A stretch of DNA of 64,000 nt, taken from NCBI RefSeq assembly GCF_000016905.1, contig NC_009616.1, positions 372,001 to 436,000 on the forward strand, read 5' to 3'. How positions within the stretch are numbered: the first letter of the stretch is position 1; every line of letters starts with the position of its first letter. The position numbers and the translations under genes were made by a program. The notes beneath the pieces were generated by a model that did no database searches, had not been told where the DNA came from, and saw only the letters and a list, made by a program, of their open reading frames with translations. Positions 63,264 to 64,000 of this stretch are shown in pieces. The stretch comes from Thermosipho melanesiensis BI429. Its GTDB lineage: Bacteria > Thermotogota > Thermotogae > Thermotogales > Fervidobacteriaceae.

Positions 63264-64000
63264 ATGAGATATTTAGATGAAAAGATGCAAGAGTTAGTTC
63301 AGCAAGCAGCTGAAAATCTGGAGAACAAAAGGCAAAACCTTCTAAAACCGGAACACGTATTATACGAAGTACTTCAAGAGGAAACCATTCAAAAAATTTT
63401 ATTAAAAGATAAAGGATTAAGTTTAGAAGAGATTTTTGATAGATTAGAAGAACTAATAGAAAGTCAATACGGGGTATACTATGGTTCCGGTTCAGGTGTT
63501 TACATATCAAACGAGTTATCTAGAATTTTTGAACTTTCAAGAAAAGAAGCAAAATTATTAGGTTCAAACAAAGTTTCTCCTGTACATTTTCTTTTAGCAC
63601 TGCTAAAAGACGGTTCCACACAAGCTGCATCAATACTATCTAGATATGGTATAACCTACGAAGAGATAATTAAGAAAGTAAAAGAATTATCTGAAAGTGG
63701 TGAATTAGATGGAGAAGGAAACGTACTTACAAAATATACAGTTGATTTAACTAAGCTTGCAAAAGAAGGAAAATTATCACCAGTTATTGGAAGAGAAAAA
63801 GAAATAGAAAGGGTTATAGAGATTCTCTCCAGAAAAACAAAAAACAACCCTGTATTAATTGGTGATCCCGGAGTTGGTAAAACTGCAATTGTGGAAGGTC
63901 TCGCACAGAGAATTGTCGAAGGAAAAGTACCAGACAAATTAAAAAACAAACGTATTTTAATGCTTGACTTGGGTAAAATGCTTGCAGGAAGTAAATATCG
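63264..64000 (+). CDS. clpB: ClpB/ClpA-type AAA+ chaperone, 3' end outside window
   Basis: At least 245 residues, open to the window end. The N-domain (EKMQELVQQAAENLENKRQN; NKVSPVHFLLALLKDGST) is followed by YTVDLTKLAKEGKLSPVIGR and the Walker A GDPGVGKTAIVEGLAQRIV of the first ATPase module. These are ClpB/ClpC hallmarks; the linker and later domains are needed to separate them. GGAGGTGG SD before ATG 63264. The CIRCE-like site suggests heat-shock control. Confidence 0.9.
   Translation, partial: MRYLDEKMQELVQQAAENLENKRQNLLKPEHVLYEVLQEETIQKILLKDKGLSLEEIFDRLEELIESQYGVYYGSGSGVYISNELSRIFELSRKEAKLLGSNKVSPVHFLLALLKDGSTQAASILSRYGITYEEIIKKVKELSESGELDGEGNVLTKYTVDLTKLAKEGKLSPVIGREKEIERVIEILSRKTKNNPVLIGDPGVGKTAIVEGLAQRIVEGKVPDKLKNKRILMLDLGKMLAGSKY

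Overview
The window looks like chromosome from a low-GC member of the Thermotogales; a Thermosipho or Fervidobacterium relative is my best guess. I base this on strong AT bias, tightly packed operons with GTG and TTG starts, and gene content. No 16S gene is present, so the genus is inference.

Left core (1-33,200). A surface-polysaccharide locus comes first: the tail of an M48 protease, a broken hexapeptide acetyltransferase, a Wzx-type flippase and two glycosyltransferases on +, facing wecB and two more glycosyltransferases on -. Next, a phosphoribosyltransferase-RecQ fusion is divergent from dprA, a possible DNA-uptake/recombination pair. Then come an MFS exporter, a bactofilin-like protein with its DUF2089 partner, tRNA-Thr(CGT), and a long + run: obg, nadD, dus, polysaccharide deacetylase, aminotransferase, comB-family phosphatase, FecR protein, class A PBP, an enolase-superfamily cap-domain protein and ndk. 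On - lie an orphan ABC-2 permease, a DUF2201 protein, a beta-rich exported protein, and the purine operon purF-purN-purH-purD-purM. A 20-codon leader ORF and a hairpin precede purF.

Integrated region (33,485-55,448). tRNA-Asn(GTT) is followed by about 22 kb ending in an exact 18-bp copy of the tRNA 3' end. It holds two lipoproteins (one a beta-propeller), an 852-residue protein of unknown function, a recombinase lacking its catalytic residues, a ParA-like ATPase with an added DNA-binding end, an intact large serine recombinase, a phage-type repressor with two palindromic operators, and a type I restriction-modification operon (hsdM, a PD-(D/E)XK protein, hsdS, hsdR, a YgjP-type metallopeptidase). 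Many small genes here are broken by single frameshifts or amber codons.

RiPP module (55,411-62,467). A degenerate tRNA-Asn 3' end plus part of an ABC ATPase gene is present twice as direct repeats 6,667 bp apart. Between them lies a - strand cassette: radical SAM/SPASM maturase, S41 peptidase with an exact 141-bp internal tandem duplication, a six-cysteine precursor-like peptide, an ABC-2 permease and an ATPase. This is the best candidate for an undescribed system: a thermophile Cys-rich modified peptide with processing and export. A decayed IclR gene lies nearby.

Right core (62,500-64,000). A metallo-beta-lactamase-fold hydrolase and the start of clpB, which is preceded by a CIRCE-like 9-N9-9 inverted repeat.
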